A stretch of DNA of 48,421 nt, from assembly GCA_024276305.1 (NCBI GenBank), contig JAJRXK010000081.1, positions 1-48,421 on the forward strand. Direction: 5' to 3'. This stretch comes from Candidatus Krumholzibacteriota bacterium (GTDB lineage Bacteria; Krumholzibacteriota; Krumholzibacteriia; JAJRXK01). The translations under genes and the position numbers were made by a program. The notes under the pieces were generated by a model. It was not told the origin of the DNA and searched no databases. It worked only from the letters and a program-made list of their open reading frames with translations. How positions within the stretch are numbered: position 1 is the stretch's first letter; each line of letters opens with the position of its first letter. This document shows, in pieces, positions 18,320-26,791 of this stretch.

Positions 18320-19615
18320 TCAGAAACTCAGACGGATGCGGCCGTAGACGCTGTCGTTCTGGTCGTTCATCCCGAAGAGGGTTCGTGAGTCCTTCCCCTG
18401 GAAGAGATTGGCTCCCGCCGTCAACTTCAGCTGGTCGCTGTAGTCGTAGTCCGCGGTCAACCGCACATAGCTGTCTTCATCCGTAGGGCTGTAGAAGCCG
18501 AAGACACCGAGGGTCAGAGTCTGATAGAGAAGCTGTTGGCGGAGACGCACCGTCAGCAGAGTGCGGTTCTCGTCTTTGAGGAAGGCCTGGGGACCGAATG
18601 CGGCGTCCAACGAGCTTCGGGCCGCGGCATAGTCCTGCATTCCCTCCCAGTAGAACTGCATTCCTCCGGTGAAGTCGGACCACCAGCTCCTCTCGTAGCC
18701 CACCATGCCGCGCCATTCGGAGTTGGGCACTAGAGGATCGACGCCGTCGGGATCGTCCGCCGAGTCGTAGTAGGCCCCTTCGGCCCAAGCCACCCCACCG
18801 AAGAGCGGCCCCCGCAGGCTTCCACCCCATGACCGCAGCTCGGGATAGTAGAACCCCACCGGCGAGGATGCCTCGACCCGCATCCCCAGCGGTGACTTCC
18901 AAAAGCCGACGTAGCCGTAGAATGCGGCATTGATGCTGCCGAAGTATCGGTTCAGTCGCAGCGCGAACTCACCATTGCCCAACTCGGAGGTAGGCAATTG
19001 AGTGGGCACGAAGGCCGGGGCCCAGAAGGCCAACCGCTCGCCCTGGGGAAGGTTGTCCGCCGTGAACTGGGGCGTGTAGACCAGATCCACTCCCACCGGA
19101 AGACCGTAGATGCCCAGACGCACTGCATCGGAGGGCAGCTTCAAGTACTGGTCTTCGCGTCCGATGAAGAAACTGACCCAGTCCTTGGGGAAGAGATCGT
19201 TGATGAAGAGGAGATCTCCCGTTCCCCAGGTCGTGGGCTGGCGCCCCGCTCTCACCTCCAAGTGATCGCCGAGAGCATTGAATTTCACGTATCCCTCTCG
19301 GAGGGTCATCTCTGCCGAACCCTGACGGAGACCATCTTCCAGCGCGTCCATCACGAAGTGGGCCTCCCCAACGTCTCCGTAGAGATCACCCCGGAGCTGC
19401 AGACGGGCTTCCCGCATCAAGAAGTCCTGAGGGCCGGCCCACACCGCGGGCAATTGGCCCGCCGGGACCGAACCCCATTCCGCCGGCACTCCCCCCACGT
19501 CACCGAGGCGCACTGCGGTCCCCGATTCCACGAATCCATGGAGCTCGAGCTGGGCTCGGCTCGCGGCCGGCCAGAGCACCAGGACGAGTCCAACCATCCA
19601 AACGCTGCGTTTCAT
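18320..19615 (-). CDS. Outer-membrane beta-barrel of the MMPL/LolA-like operon
   Basis: 431 aa. Signal peptide MKRSVWMVGLVLVLWPAASR-A, then LELHGFVESGTAVRLG and a series of long amphipathic strands ending in VYGRIRLSF, the terminal aromatic signature of outer-membrane proteins. The REARLQLRGDLYGDVGEAHFV and LREGYVKFNALGDHLEVRAG segments, with RQPTTWGTGD, resemble DUF1302-like barrels that accompany RND transporters and LolA-like proteins; I am not certain of the family name. As the last gene of the operon it probably forms the outer-membrane exit or acceptor. A GGAGGAGG precedes the ATG. Its stop is 4 bp from the convergent amidase stop. Confidence 0.82.
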   Translation of the reverse strand: MKRSVWMVGLVLVLWPAASRAQLELHGFVESGTAVRLGDVGGVPAEWGSVPAGQLPAVWAGPQDFLMREARLQLRGDLYGDVGEAHFVMDALEDGLRQGSAEMTLREGYVKFNALGDHLEVRAGRQPTTWGTGDLLFINDLFPKDWVSFFIGREDQYLKLPSDAVRLGIYGLPVGVDLVYTPQFTADNLPQGERLAFWAPAFVPTQLPTSELGNGEFALRLNRYFGSINAAFYGYVGFWKSPLGMRVEASSPVGFYYPELRSWGGSLRGPLFGGVAWAEGAYYDSADDPDGVDPLVPNSEWRGMVGYERSWWSDFTGGMQFYWEGMQDYAAARSSLDAAFGPQAFLKDENRTLLTVRLRQQLLYQTLTLGVFGFYSPTDEDSYVRLTADYDYSDQLKLTAGANLFQGKDSRTLFGMNDQNDSVYGRIRLSF

Positions 19616-19635
19616 GACCTGTCCTCCTCCGTCAT

Positions 19636-20445
19636 CTACTCTTGGATGTACTCGCGCGGCGGGCTCTTGAGGAATCGTTCGCTGAAGACCTTGGCATCGA
19701 TTCCCACGTTGTAGGAGATGTCCCCGAAACTGAGTTCGGTCACGTTCTTCTTCTTGGGAGTCGACATCCGGCGCTTCACCGCCGTGGTGATGCCATCGAT
19801 CACCTTGATCTCCAGAGTCTCGAAGACCTTTTGCAACCGATCCTTGGAATCGTAGTATTCTTCGCGCAGGATCAACGAGGAGTCCTTGTCGATCCACGTC
19901 AGCTTTCTTGCGAAGTAATCCTTCTTCTTCGGCTTGCTCTCGATCACGTAGGTCGGATGGCCATCGAGTTCCTCTTCCTTCAGGAAGGTGTGAACATCGT
20001 CGGTCCAAGGACGACCACTGACATCCTCGTAGCTGAAGTCCGACCCCACGAAACTGCTCTTCTTGTCGTTGGCCGAAATCGGCTTCACCAAGTCCAGAGC
20101 CGGAATGTAGATCCATCGCGAGTCGTCGGCATCGGGATTCTTCCACGCCATGAAGGTTGTGCGTCGCACGTCGTTGGGCTCGAAGAAATAGACGTAGTAT
20201 CTCTGCTCGCCGCCCTCCTCCCAATCCTTGCGAAGGATGACGAATTTCCGCGTTCGGGTCTTCCCACGTTTGTCGGTGATGCGCATGTCGACTTTGGCCA
20301 CACCGTCATCACCGGGATAGTACATGTTCAAGTGAGCCGTTTTCATGAGCTCGGTCGCATCGGGGGTCTGGGCCCCAGCGATACCGGCCACCCCTACCCC
20401 ACTCACGACGATCATCATCAGAAAGAGTACGAAACTGCGTTTCAT
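19636..20445 (-). CDS. LolA-like outer-membrane lipoprotein-sorting protein
   Basis: 269 aa. Signal peptide (MKRSFVLFLMMIVVSGVGVA, cleavage after AGA) followed by the LolA_like fold: MYYPGDDGVAKVDMRITDKR, FVILRKDWEEGGEQRYYVYF, RRTTFMAWKNPDADDSRWIY and SFVGSDFSYEDVSGRPW. These 'outer membrane lipoprotein-sorting' proteins usually occur beside MMPL transporters and are thought to carry a hydrophobic ligand through the periplasm. GAGGT lies eight bases before the ATG. 35 bp after the transporter gene and 20 bp before the barrel gene, so all three are one transcription unit. Confidence 0.9.
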   Translation of the reverse strand: MKRSFVLFLMMIVVSGVGVAGIAGAQTPDATELMKTAHLNMYYPGDDGVAKVDMRITDKRGKTRTRKFVILRKDWEEGGEQRYYVYFFEPNDVRRTTFMAWKNPDADDSRWIYIPALDLVKPISANDKKSSFVGSDFSYEDVSGRPWTDDVHTFLKEEELDGHPTYVIESKPKKKDYFARKLTWIDKDSSLILREEYYDSKDRLQKVFETLEIKVIDGITTAVKRRMSTPKKKNVTELSFGDISYNVGIDAKVFSERFLKSPPREYIQE

Positions 20446-20480
20446 GAGATCTACCTCACCTTCTGGCCGTGTGCGGCCGA

Positions 20481-22799
20481 TCAACTTTCGGAGCGCGCGC
20501 GACCCGAGATCGTGCGAGCCGGGAAGAAAGACAAGGCCGCAGGCATGGTCAAGAAAGTCGCGCTGCCGCTCACCAGCATGATCGCGAAGAAGAACATACC
20601 CACGGTCACATAGGGAACCAGAGTCGCAAAGAACATCGGCAAGAACCCGAGAGCGATCACGACGATGTTTCGCAGCAGTGCATTTGCCGGCTCGTCGAAG
20701 AAGACGATCATCGCGCGCTCGAAATCTTCGTCCTCCCTGCGGAAGATGTCCCGCGTGCGTTGGAGGAAGTGGATCGCGAAGTCGATCGACAATCCCAGCG
20801 ACAGACTGCTGAGCACCGCAATCGGCATATCGTAGTTTCTTCCCGAGAATCCCACATATCCGTAGATCAGGAGTATCGTCGCGGTCAGAGGGACCATCGC
20901 CAGCACGCCGAGGCGGAAGCTGCGGAACAAAGCGATCATCATCAGCAAGACGACGACGTAGGATCCGGCGAGGGCTTTGCCCATGCCCGATACCATCAGG
21001 TTCTGCCATTCGACGTTGATGTAGCTCAGCCCACCCCACCTCAAGTTCATTCCCTCGGGCATGGGATGATCGCGAACGAATTCCTCTACTCCCTGAATCA
21101 CTTCGCTCACCCGCTGATTGTCGCCCTGGTGCATCTGAATCCAGAGATTGATGCTGTTCTGTCCCGGAGTGATGAACTTGAAGAGATCATCTGGCGACCC
21201 ACCACTCATCTCGTAGAGGAAGAGGTACTGGGCGATCTTTTCCCGGCTCCCTGCGAGTTGATTCGAGCCAGGAGCTCGGTCGAGGAGTTCGTATTGCACT
21301 TTCTTGAGCACATCGACCACCGAACTCACGCCTCCGACATTCGGCTCTTCGAAGAGCGAGGTCTGGAGTTCGTCGGCCCATCGCATCCACTCCGGATCGA
21401 GGAATGCCTGATCCTCGTCTCCGCTCAGACTCAGGTAGGCCAAATAGGTCCCGGCGATGTGTTCGTTCATCACCCGATCCGCTACTCGCAGCGGACTGCC
21501 GGGCTTGAACCAGTTCACCGGATTGTCGTTCACCACGATCTGGCTGACACCGTAGCCGGCGACGACCATGAGAAGACCCAGTCCCACCAGCAGAGCAACC
21601 CGGAAGCGCCGAGAGAAACGATAGATCGCGAAGAGGCGACCAGGAGCCGCAGCATGATCGTCTCGGCGCTGCGCGAAGGACGCCAGCATCCCTTGTGGCA
21701 GGACCATCGCATAAGCGGGAATGAATACCATCGAGAGAATCCAGGCGAAGAACACACCCAGGGCAACGAAGGCCCCGAAGACCTGCACCGGAGGAATGGG
21801 CGTGGCCACCAACGACGCGAATCCCACGATGGTCGTCAGCGAGGTGAAGGCCATGGGCAGGAAGAGATCGTTGACCGTGTGTTCGAGGGTGTCCTCCACC
21901 GATCCCTTGCGATGGTAGTGGGCGTGGATCGAGCTCAGAATGTGAATGCTGTTCAGCACTGCGATCGGGATGAGAAAGATCGGAATCATCGAGCTCATAA
22001 TGTGGACCGTATAGCCCATTCCGATCAACAGTCCCATGGTCCACACCACGGTCACGATCGCCAGGAGCATGGGAGCCAAGACCACCATCGGTTTGCGGAA
22101 GAAATAGAGCATGAGCAAGAAGATGAGGACGAAGGCGGCGGGCGCGGAGTAGGCCATCTGCGAGAACATCGCCGCCCCGAAGGTGTCCTGGGCCACCGGC
22201 TGGCCGGCCAGGAAGTACTGCTCGTCCCCGTGGTCCGCGTCGATCAGTTCCTGGATCTTCCGACCCACTTCCATCGCCACATCCTTGGACTCGAGCGGGA
22301 TGAAGATCGCCAGAGCCTTGCCATCTTCCGACGCCAGCTTTCCCTTGAGAATCGGATTGGACTTGATCTGGGCCAAGACCACCTGAGCTTCGGCATCGGT
22401 CTCGGGGACCGACTCCATCAGGGTCTGAACTCGAATGCCCCCGCCCTCTTGGGGTTGGATGTCGTCGACTTCGCTCGGTGCCAGAATGTCATCCACGATG
22501 ACCCCATCGATGTCGTAGAGGGCATCGGTGATGCGCTGGACCCGCTCGAGGATCTCGGGCGTGAAGACTGTCTGGTCATCGACAATGCCCACGACCAGGA
22601 AATCATGGAGTCCGAACTCCTCCTTGATCGCGGAATGCACCAGCCGCACTTCTTCATCGGCGGGCAGCATGTTCTCGGGATCGGTGTCGATCTTGATCTT
22701 TGGGAATTGCAGACCCGCAGCAATCGTGAGAACGAGGATCAGACCGAGGACCATCCTGGGGTGATGGATCGACGGACGGAGAAGGAGTTTCGCGATCAT
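20481..22799 (-). CDS. MMPL/RND-family transporter
   Basis: 772 aa with the duplicated RND plan: helix 1 (MVLGLILVLTIAAGLQF), a large periplasmic loop, a five- to six-helix bundle, helix 7 and a second loop and bundle. The sterol-sensing/MMPL bundle segments include SMIPIFLIPIAVLNSIHILS and AFTSLTTIVGFASL, and in the second half LSLGLSIDFAIHFLQR. The N-terminus IKIDTDPENMLPADEEVR is the standard one for this HpnN-like group. Proton-driven export of lipids or hydrophobic compounds from the inner membrane is likely by family; the substrate is not known. GGGAG precedes the ATG. It follows the DUF2892 gene by 64 bp. Confidence 0.92.
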   Translation of the reverse strand: MIAKLLLRPSIHHPRMVLGLILVLTIAAGLQFPKIKIDTDPENMLPADEEVRLVHSAIKEEFGLHDFLVVGIVDDQTVFTPEILERVQRITDALYDIDGVIVDDILAPSEVDDIQPQEGGGIRVQTLMESVPETDAEAQVVLAQIKSNPILKGKLASEDGKALAIFIPLESKDVAMEVGRKIQELIDADHGDEQYFLAGQPVAQDTFGAAMFSQMAYSAPAAFVLIFLLMLYFFRKPMVVLAPMLLAIVTVVWTMGLLIGMGYTVHIMSSMIPIFLIPIAVLNSIHILSSIHAHYHRKGSVEDTLEHTVNDLFLPMAFTSLTTIVGFASLVATPIPPVQVFGAFVALGVFFAWILSMVFIPAYAMVLPQGMLASFAQRRDDHAAAPGRLFAIYRFSRRFRVALLVGLGLLMVVAGYGVSQIVVNDNPVNWFKPGSPLRVADRVMNEHIAGTYLAYLSLSGDEDQAFLDPEWMRWADELQTSLFEEPNVGGVSSVVDVLKKVQYELLDRAPGSNQLAGSREKIAQYLFLYEMSGGSPDDLFKFITPGQNSINLWIQMHQGDNQRVSEVIQGVEEFVRDHPMPEGMNLRWGGLSYINVEWQNLMVSGMGKALAGSYVVVLLMMIALFRSFRLGVLAMVPLTATILLIYGYVGFSGRNYDMPIAVLSSLSLGLSIDFAIHFLQRTRDIFRREDEDFERAMIVFFDEPANALLRNIVVIALGFLPMFFATLVPYVTVGMFFFAIMLVSGSATFLTMPAALSFFPARTISGRARSES

Positions 22800-22863
22800 T
22801 TTCGTGCTCCCATGGAGTATCGTGAGATTGGAATTCCAGCTTGTCTCGTGAATGACCGTGGGC

Positions 22864-23118
22864 TCATGGATTGGTCGCGGTCTGCCTCGACGACCGACGC
22901 TCCAAGGCCCGAAGCATGTTCTCCAAAGGACAGAATCCTGTGAAGCTCGATTGCAGAAGATTCACGCCCACGAAGGCGGTCAGGCCCAACCAACGGGGAT
23001 CGACCTTCCAGGCCAGCAGGAGCGAAGCGAGGATGAACACTCCTGCAAAACGCCGAATCTTCCGTTCCATGGGCGACGTCGTCGCGCAGAGGGCCTCTTT
23101 CGGGGAATTCTTGGCCAT
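22864..23118 (-). CDS. DUF2892 small inner-membrane protein
   Basis: 84 aa with two transmembrane helices (RRFAGVFILASLLLAW and RWLGLTAFVGVNLLQSSFTG) followed by FCPLENMLRALE. The CP motif after the second helix is typical of DUF2892, the membrane module also fused to rhodanese in YgaP. Its function is unknown; in several bacteria it is controlled by ArsR-type repressors that sense sulfide or redox state. It is the first gene of the MMPL operon and lies immediately across an AT-rich operator region from an ArsR gene. AAGGAGA eight bases before the ATG. Confidence 0.88.
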   Translation of the reverse strand: MAKNSPKEALCATTSPMERKIRRFAGVFILASLLLAWKVDPRWLGLTAFVGVNLLQSSFTGFCPLENMLRALERRSSRQTATNP

Positions 23119-23277
23119 GACGGGGTCTCCTTTCGAGTCTGAATCCAGCACCGGGTACTCTCCGGGGCCCTTGGGGTATTGACAACTATATCGTTTTGTC
23201 GTTGAATAGCTATATAGTTTTTTATTTGAGCATGTCAACCCGAGAGCCCAGCCCAAGGGGGAATCGAGATCAAATCC
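23119..23277. promoter_or_regulatory. AT-rich divergent promoter/operator with inverted repeat
   Basis: The 159-bp gap between the divergent DUF2892 and ArsR genes contains a strongly AT-rich core at about 23177-23227, in contrast to the GC-rich surroundings. An 8-bp inverted repeat AACTATAT (23184-23191) and ATATAGTT (23212-23219), with half-site centres 28 bp apart, is centred between the two start codons. A TTGACA hexamer overlaps the left arm at 23179-23184. This is the expected place for the ArsR-family repressor to bind and control both operons; the exact promoter hexamers are not certain. Confidence 0.6.
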
Positions 23278-23640
23278 ATGCACCACAAGAGTTTGACTCT
23301 CATCGCGGAGCGGTTCCGGCTCCTGGGCGACCCCCTGCGCCTCGAGATTCTTCACCGCCTCGGGGAGGGTGAGGAGACGGTGACCGCACTCGTCGAGGCG
23401 GTGGGGGCCAGCCAGGCGAATGTCTCCAAACACCTCCAGCTCCTCCGGCGGGCGGGACTCGTCGAACGTCGCAAGGAGGGGCTACACGCCTACTATCGAG
23501 TGTCCGATCCCTCGATCTTTCGTCTCTGCGATCTGGTCTGCGGCAGCATGGCGGCGGAATTCCAGTCGGGGATCGATGCCATCGAGAGTCTGCACCTCGA
23601 AGAATCCCAAAGTTCGGCCCCCGAATCGGGGTCGAAATGA
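23278..23640 (+). CDS. ArsR-family winged-helix transcriptional repressor
   Basis: 120 aa. A winged HTH spans about residues 7-80, with recognition helix QANVSKHLQLLRRAGLV and wing RRKEGLHAYYRV. It lacks the canonical ELCVCDL arsenic motif of helix 3. Instead it has C84 and C88 (FRLCDLVC) in the C-terminal helix, which could form a metal site or redox/sulfide-sensing pair. It sits immediately beside the AT-rich inverted repeat and probably represses its own operon and the divergent DUF2892-MMPL operon. Its stop overlaps the next start by 4 bp (ATGA). Confidence 0.9.
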   Translation: MHHKSLTLIAERFRLLGDPLRLEILHRLGEGEETVTALVEAVGASQANVSKHLQLLRRAGLVERRKEGLHAYYRVSDPSIFRLCDLVCGSMAAEFQSGIDAIESLHLEESQSSAPESGSK

Positions 23641-24086
23641 GCAGGCGAGGCCCAGGAGAGGCGCTTTTCGCACTGGGACAATTCGCCTTCGCGGTGGCCC
23701 TGACTCTGGCCGCCACTCAGACCCGGGCCACGGGAAGCAGTCTTCGGCTCGGTCTCGCCCTGGCGCTGGGCTGGGGTTCCGTCACCCTGGCCCTGGTGGC
23801 TTTCCGGCAGCTCCGCCACAGCTTCCGCGTCGCCCCCTCGCCTCGCCGCGACGGACGCCTCGAGCGCGGCGGAATCTATCGCAAGTTGCGCCACCCGATG
23901 TACGTGGCGGTGCAGACCATGACCCTGGCCCTCCTGCTCTGGCGCAGCTCCGGCTCCCTGCTGGTCCTCGCCGGATTGCACTATCTCTTCTACTGGTCCA
24001 AGGCTCGCTACGAGGAACGACAGCTGATGCGCCACTATCCCGACTACCGGGACTATCGCCGCCAAACCCTGGGGCTCTGGCCCTGA
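23637..24086 (+). CDS. Isoprenylcysteine carboxyl methyltransferase-like membrane protein
   Basis: 149 aa with about four transmembrane helices and the ICMT/PEMT C-terminal signature: GIYRKLRHPMYVA then HYLFYWSKARYEERQLMRHY and YRDYRR. The RHPxY and EE residues bind AdoMet in this family. Bacterial members methylate lipids or small molecules, seldom true isoprenylcysteine. ATGA overlap with the ArsR gene makes them one transcription unit, so this enzyme is likely part of the ArsR-controlled system. Ends 19 bp before the convergent peptidase gene. Confidence 0.85.
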   Translation: MSRRGPGEALFALGQFAFAVALTLAATQTRATGSSLRLGLALALGWGSVTLALVAFRQLRHSFRVAPSPRRDGRLERGGIYRKLRHPMYVAVQTMTLALLLWRSSGSLLVLAGLHYLFYWSKARYEERQLMRHYPDYRDYRRQTLGLWP

Positions 24087-24105
24087 GTTCCGCGGAGTCG
24101 AGTGG

Positions 24106-26676
24106 TCAACGCAGGAGTGCGTTGAAGAGCAGCTTGTAGGTCCCCTCGGTCTGACCACGCCGTTGCGGACTGAAGGCGAAGAGGACGACCCGTCCACTGC
24201 CGACGGGAATGTCGACCAACGCCGGCCGCCCTGCGAGTTTCTCTGCACCGTGGAGGAAACCCGCCAAGCGAGTCTCGGTCCTGGCATAGGTCGCCACGAC
24301 CTCGGTCTTCTCGGGCCAGGCCAGCGGACGCAGGGTATAACCCGAGGCGAAGTAGAAGGCCGCCTCTTCGGGCATCCCCCAGCTCAGAGGGTGGCTCAGG
24401 TCCAACCTCGCTCGAACCAGAGTTCCGGGGGCGTAGAATTCATTGCGGTCCACTCCGTCGAGGCCCACGACCACCGGCAATCCCAGATTCTCCACCGCCC
24501 AGGGCACCGCGTGGTTGAGGACGATCAACTCGCCCCCGGCCGAGACAAAGGCCTTGAGGGCCGCCCCCGCTTCGGTTCCTCCCAGGCCTCGCCGAAATCG
24601 CTCGGGCCACAGGGCATCCTGAAGGCGTGGCTCTCCCTCGGTCTGAATTCCGGAGCCGAGCTGCGAACTGTCGACCGAAGGCAGGATGACCACATCCATG
24701 CGCTGAGCCAACCGAACTCCATCCTCGGGGCTTGCGAGTTCGGGCTGCCCCGGACGCAGGCGCCGCAGGGAGAAGCCGAAGCGCTCGAGCACCATCCGAG
24801 TCCACCCCTCGTCCATGCTGCCCCCGAAGGGAGCGAAGATCCCGACTCGAGGGGCCCGCACCACCTCCGACCGGCCGGCATCGGATTCTGAAGGGAGTCG
24901 CACTCTCCAACTCTCGCTGCGGATCTCCACTCCGGATGCGCGCAGCTCCTCGGCGCGGACCACGAAGTCTCCGACTTCGCCCTCTTCGCCGTGGCTCAGC
25001 CTTCGGACTTCCACTCCTGCACCCAACATCCGGCACGCATCCCCGAAACTGCGCAGATCCCGGGCGGAGAGCTGCAACCATCCCCGCTCCAGTTCGGGTC
25101 GGTGCCCTTCGGGATCGACGCCGACGGTCACCTGATCGAGACTTCGAAGATCGGTGACACGAAGGACCTTCGCTCCCAGCAAGAGGGGAAGATTCCACGC
25201 CGTGACATCGTAGGGACGGATCACCTCGCCCGCGTCGTCGAGGACCATGGGGTACTCCGGTCGATCCAACATCTCCAGGAGGAAGGGGCGGAAGGGTTGG
25301 TCGGCACGGACGATCCACGCGCCTCCACGCACCGAGCGTCCTTCGAATTCCAGATCGTCGGCCGTGAACCCCACTTCCACTCCCCCGGCGCGCAGAATCT
25401 CGACCACTCGCCGCGCCGAGCCTCGGTCGAGCTGTTGCGAGGCCGGAATGACAAAGGCGTAGGGAGGCTCGGACTGCCCCTTCTGCACCGCATCGCGATT
25501 CATCTGCCAGAAGTGCAGGAGGAGGTCCTCCTTGTGCTGAGAAGCCCAGCGCAGGAATCCACGGGTGAGATCGACCTCGATGTCCATGATGTCTCGCAGG
25601 CGCCACCATCCCCCAGGCCAGGGCTCGAGGAAATTCGTCCGACGGTCGTACTCACTCAATCCGCGTCCACGGGCCTGGAGGCTCCCCGGGGCGAAGTGCA
25701 GAGGCGTCGCCAATCGCGCGCTGGCCACCTCGCTCAGGATTCCCAGCATGTTGTGCCAGAAGGCCGTTGAACGCACACTCCCCGGCCACTCGGCGGTGAA
25801 GATCGTCTCGGTCACGATCCCCCGGTACCCCAGAGCGGTGAGGTCGCTGACCACCTGCTGGCCCGCGGCCGCGAGCTGGCTGTAGACCAAGGGATGAACG
25901 GAGTCGCTGATCGGATCGTCGAAGGGCGGGAGAAAGAGCCGGGGGCCGCTGGTCCCCATCTGGTGCTCGTCCACGATCATCTGGGGCAACCAGTCGTGGT
26001 AGAGGACTCGCGACCAATGAGAAGTCTCTCGGAGGTTGTTGAAGAAACCGTCGCGGTTGTTGTCGTGGCCCGCATAGGGATGGTAGAGATCCAGCGGAGG
26101 AGAGCCCTCGGCAGGCGTACCCTTGGTCTGTTCGTACCACTCCCGCACGATCTCGAGACCGTCGGGATTCATGCAGGGGACGATCAGGATCAGGAGATCG
26201 CGGCGAATCGCCTGTCCTCGAGGGGATTCATCGGTGACGATGCCATAGACCATCTCCAGACTTGCCTGTGACGCCCCCACTTCTGTGGAATGCACCCCGA
26301 GGGAAAAGGCCACGATCGCCTTTCCTTCGGTGGCGATCTTCCGGGCCCGATTCTCGTCGCTTCGATCGACAGCGTAGAGTTCCCGAACCATGCCTCGGTA
26401 GGCGTCGGATCGCGCGATTCCCTCCTCGTCCGAAAGCACCATCATCACGAAGGGACGTCCCTCGGTGGTCGGACCGAGGTCCACCATCGTCGCCCGGTCG
26501 CTCTCCTCGCTGAGATCGCGAAGATAGTCTAGAATGCGATCCCAGCTCAGGAGTTCCCGATCCTGGCCCACCGGATGACCGAAGAATTCCTCGGGGGATC
26601 GCACCTCGGCCGCGACCGAAGTTCCCAGGACCAAGCACAGGATTCCAAGCGCGACCGCGGGGCAGGATCTCTTCAC
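24106..26676 (-). CDS. Large secreted M14-family zinc carboxypeptidase-like protein
   Basis: 856 aa. Signal peptide (PAVALGILCLVLGTSVAA) then an M14 peptidase domain from about residue 40 to 370. Zinc ligands H129 and E132 in GVHSTEVG and H238 in DEHQMG are visible, with NPDG (170-173) and NNRDG (206-210) substrate-binding segments. A C-terminal glutamine-amidotransferase-like region (about 600-856) contains LVVLPSVDSSQL-like and GGELIVLNHA-like stretches. This long form (around 850 aa) is common in soil and FCB bacteria; substrate unknown. Start is GTG at 26676 with GAGGAG six bases upstream, giving a clean signal peptide; the open frame upstream to 26838 overlaps the next gene and is likely non-coding. 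Confidence 0.88.
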   Translation of the reverse strand: MKRSCPAVALGILCLVLGTSVAAEVRSPEEFFGHPVGQDRELLSWDRILDYLRDLSEESDRATMVDLGPTTEGRPFVMMVLSDEEGIARSDAYRGMVRELYAVDRSDENRARKIATEGKAIVAFSLGVHSTEVGASQASLEMVYGIVTDESPRGQAIRRDLLILIVPCMNPDGLEIVREWYEQTKGTPAEGSPPLDLYHPYAGHDNNRDGFFNNLRETSHWSRVLYHDWLPQMIVDEHQMGTSGPRLFLPPFDDPISDSVHPLVYSQLAAAGQQVVSDLTALGYRGIVTETIFTAEWPGSVRSTAFWHNMLGILSEVASARLATPLHFAPGSLQARGRGLSEYDRRTNFLEPWPGGWWRLRDIMDIEVDLTRGFLRWASQHKEDLLLHFWQMNRDAVQKGQSEPPYAFVIPASQQLDRGSARRVVEILRAGGVEVGFTADDLEFEGRSVRGGAWIVRADQPFRPFLLEMLDRPEYPMVLDDAGEVIRPYDVTAWNLPLLLGAKVLRVTDLRSLDQVTVGVDPEGHRPELERGWLQLSARDLRSFGDACRMLGAGVEVRRLSHGEEGEVGDFVVRAEELRASGVEIRSESWRVRLPSESDAGRSEVVRAPRVGIFAPFGGSMDEGWTRMVLERFGFSLRRLRPGQPELASPEDGVRLAQRMDVVILPSVDSSQLGSGIQTEGEPRLQDALWPERFRRGLGGTEAGAALKAFVSAGGELIVLNHAVPWAVENLGLPVVVGLDGVDRNEFYAPGTLVRARLDLSHPLSWGMPEEAAFYFASGYTLRPLAWPEKTEVVATYARTETRLAGFLHGAEKLAGRPALVDIPVGSGRVVLFAFSPQRRGQTEGTYKLLFNALLR

Positions 26677-26791
26677 GAAAACTCCTCGGATGGGGAACGC
26701 TCTCAAGATGACACGGGATCCCCTCGGCGACAAGAATACGAGAACGAGGAATCCTCCTCGCCCTCTTTGGGAATCCAGCGATCTCGGGGAC

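Noticed and set aside
20469-22943. 824-codon open frame on the plus strand opposite the MMPL gene
   Set aside because: H/R/E/D-rich low-order sequence typical of antisense shadow; the MMPL protein is certain.
23278-23640. ArsR as an arsenic sensor controlling the arsenosugar genes
   Set aside because: It lacks the ELCVCDL arsenic motif, is 7 kb from arsS and 22 kb from arsM, and sits at the MMPL operon.
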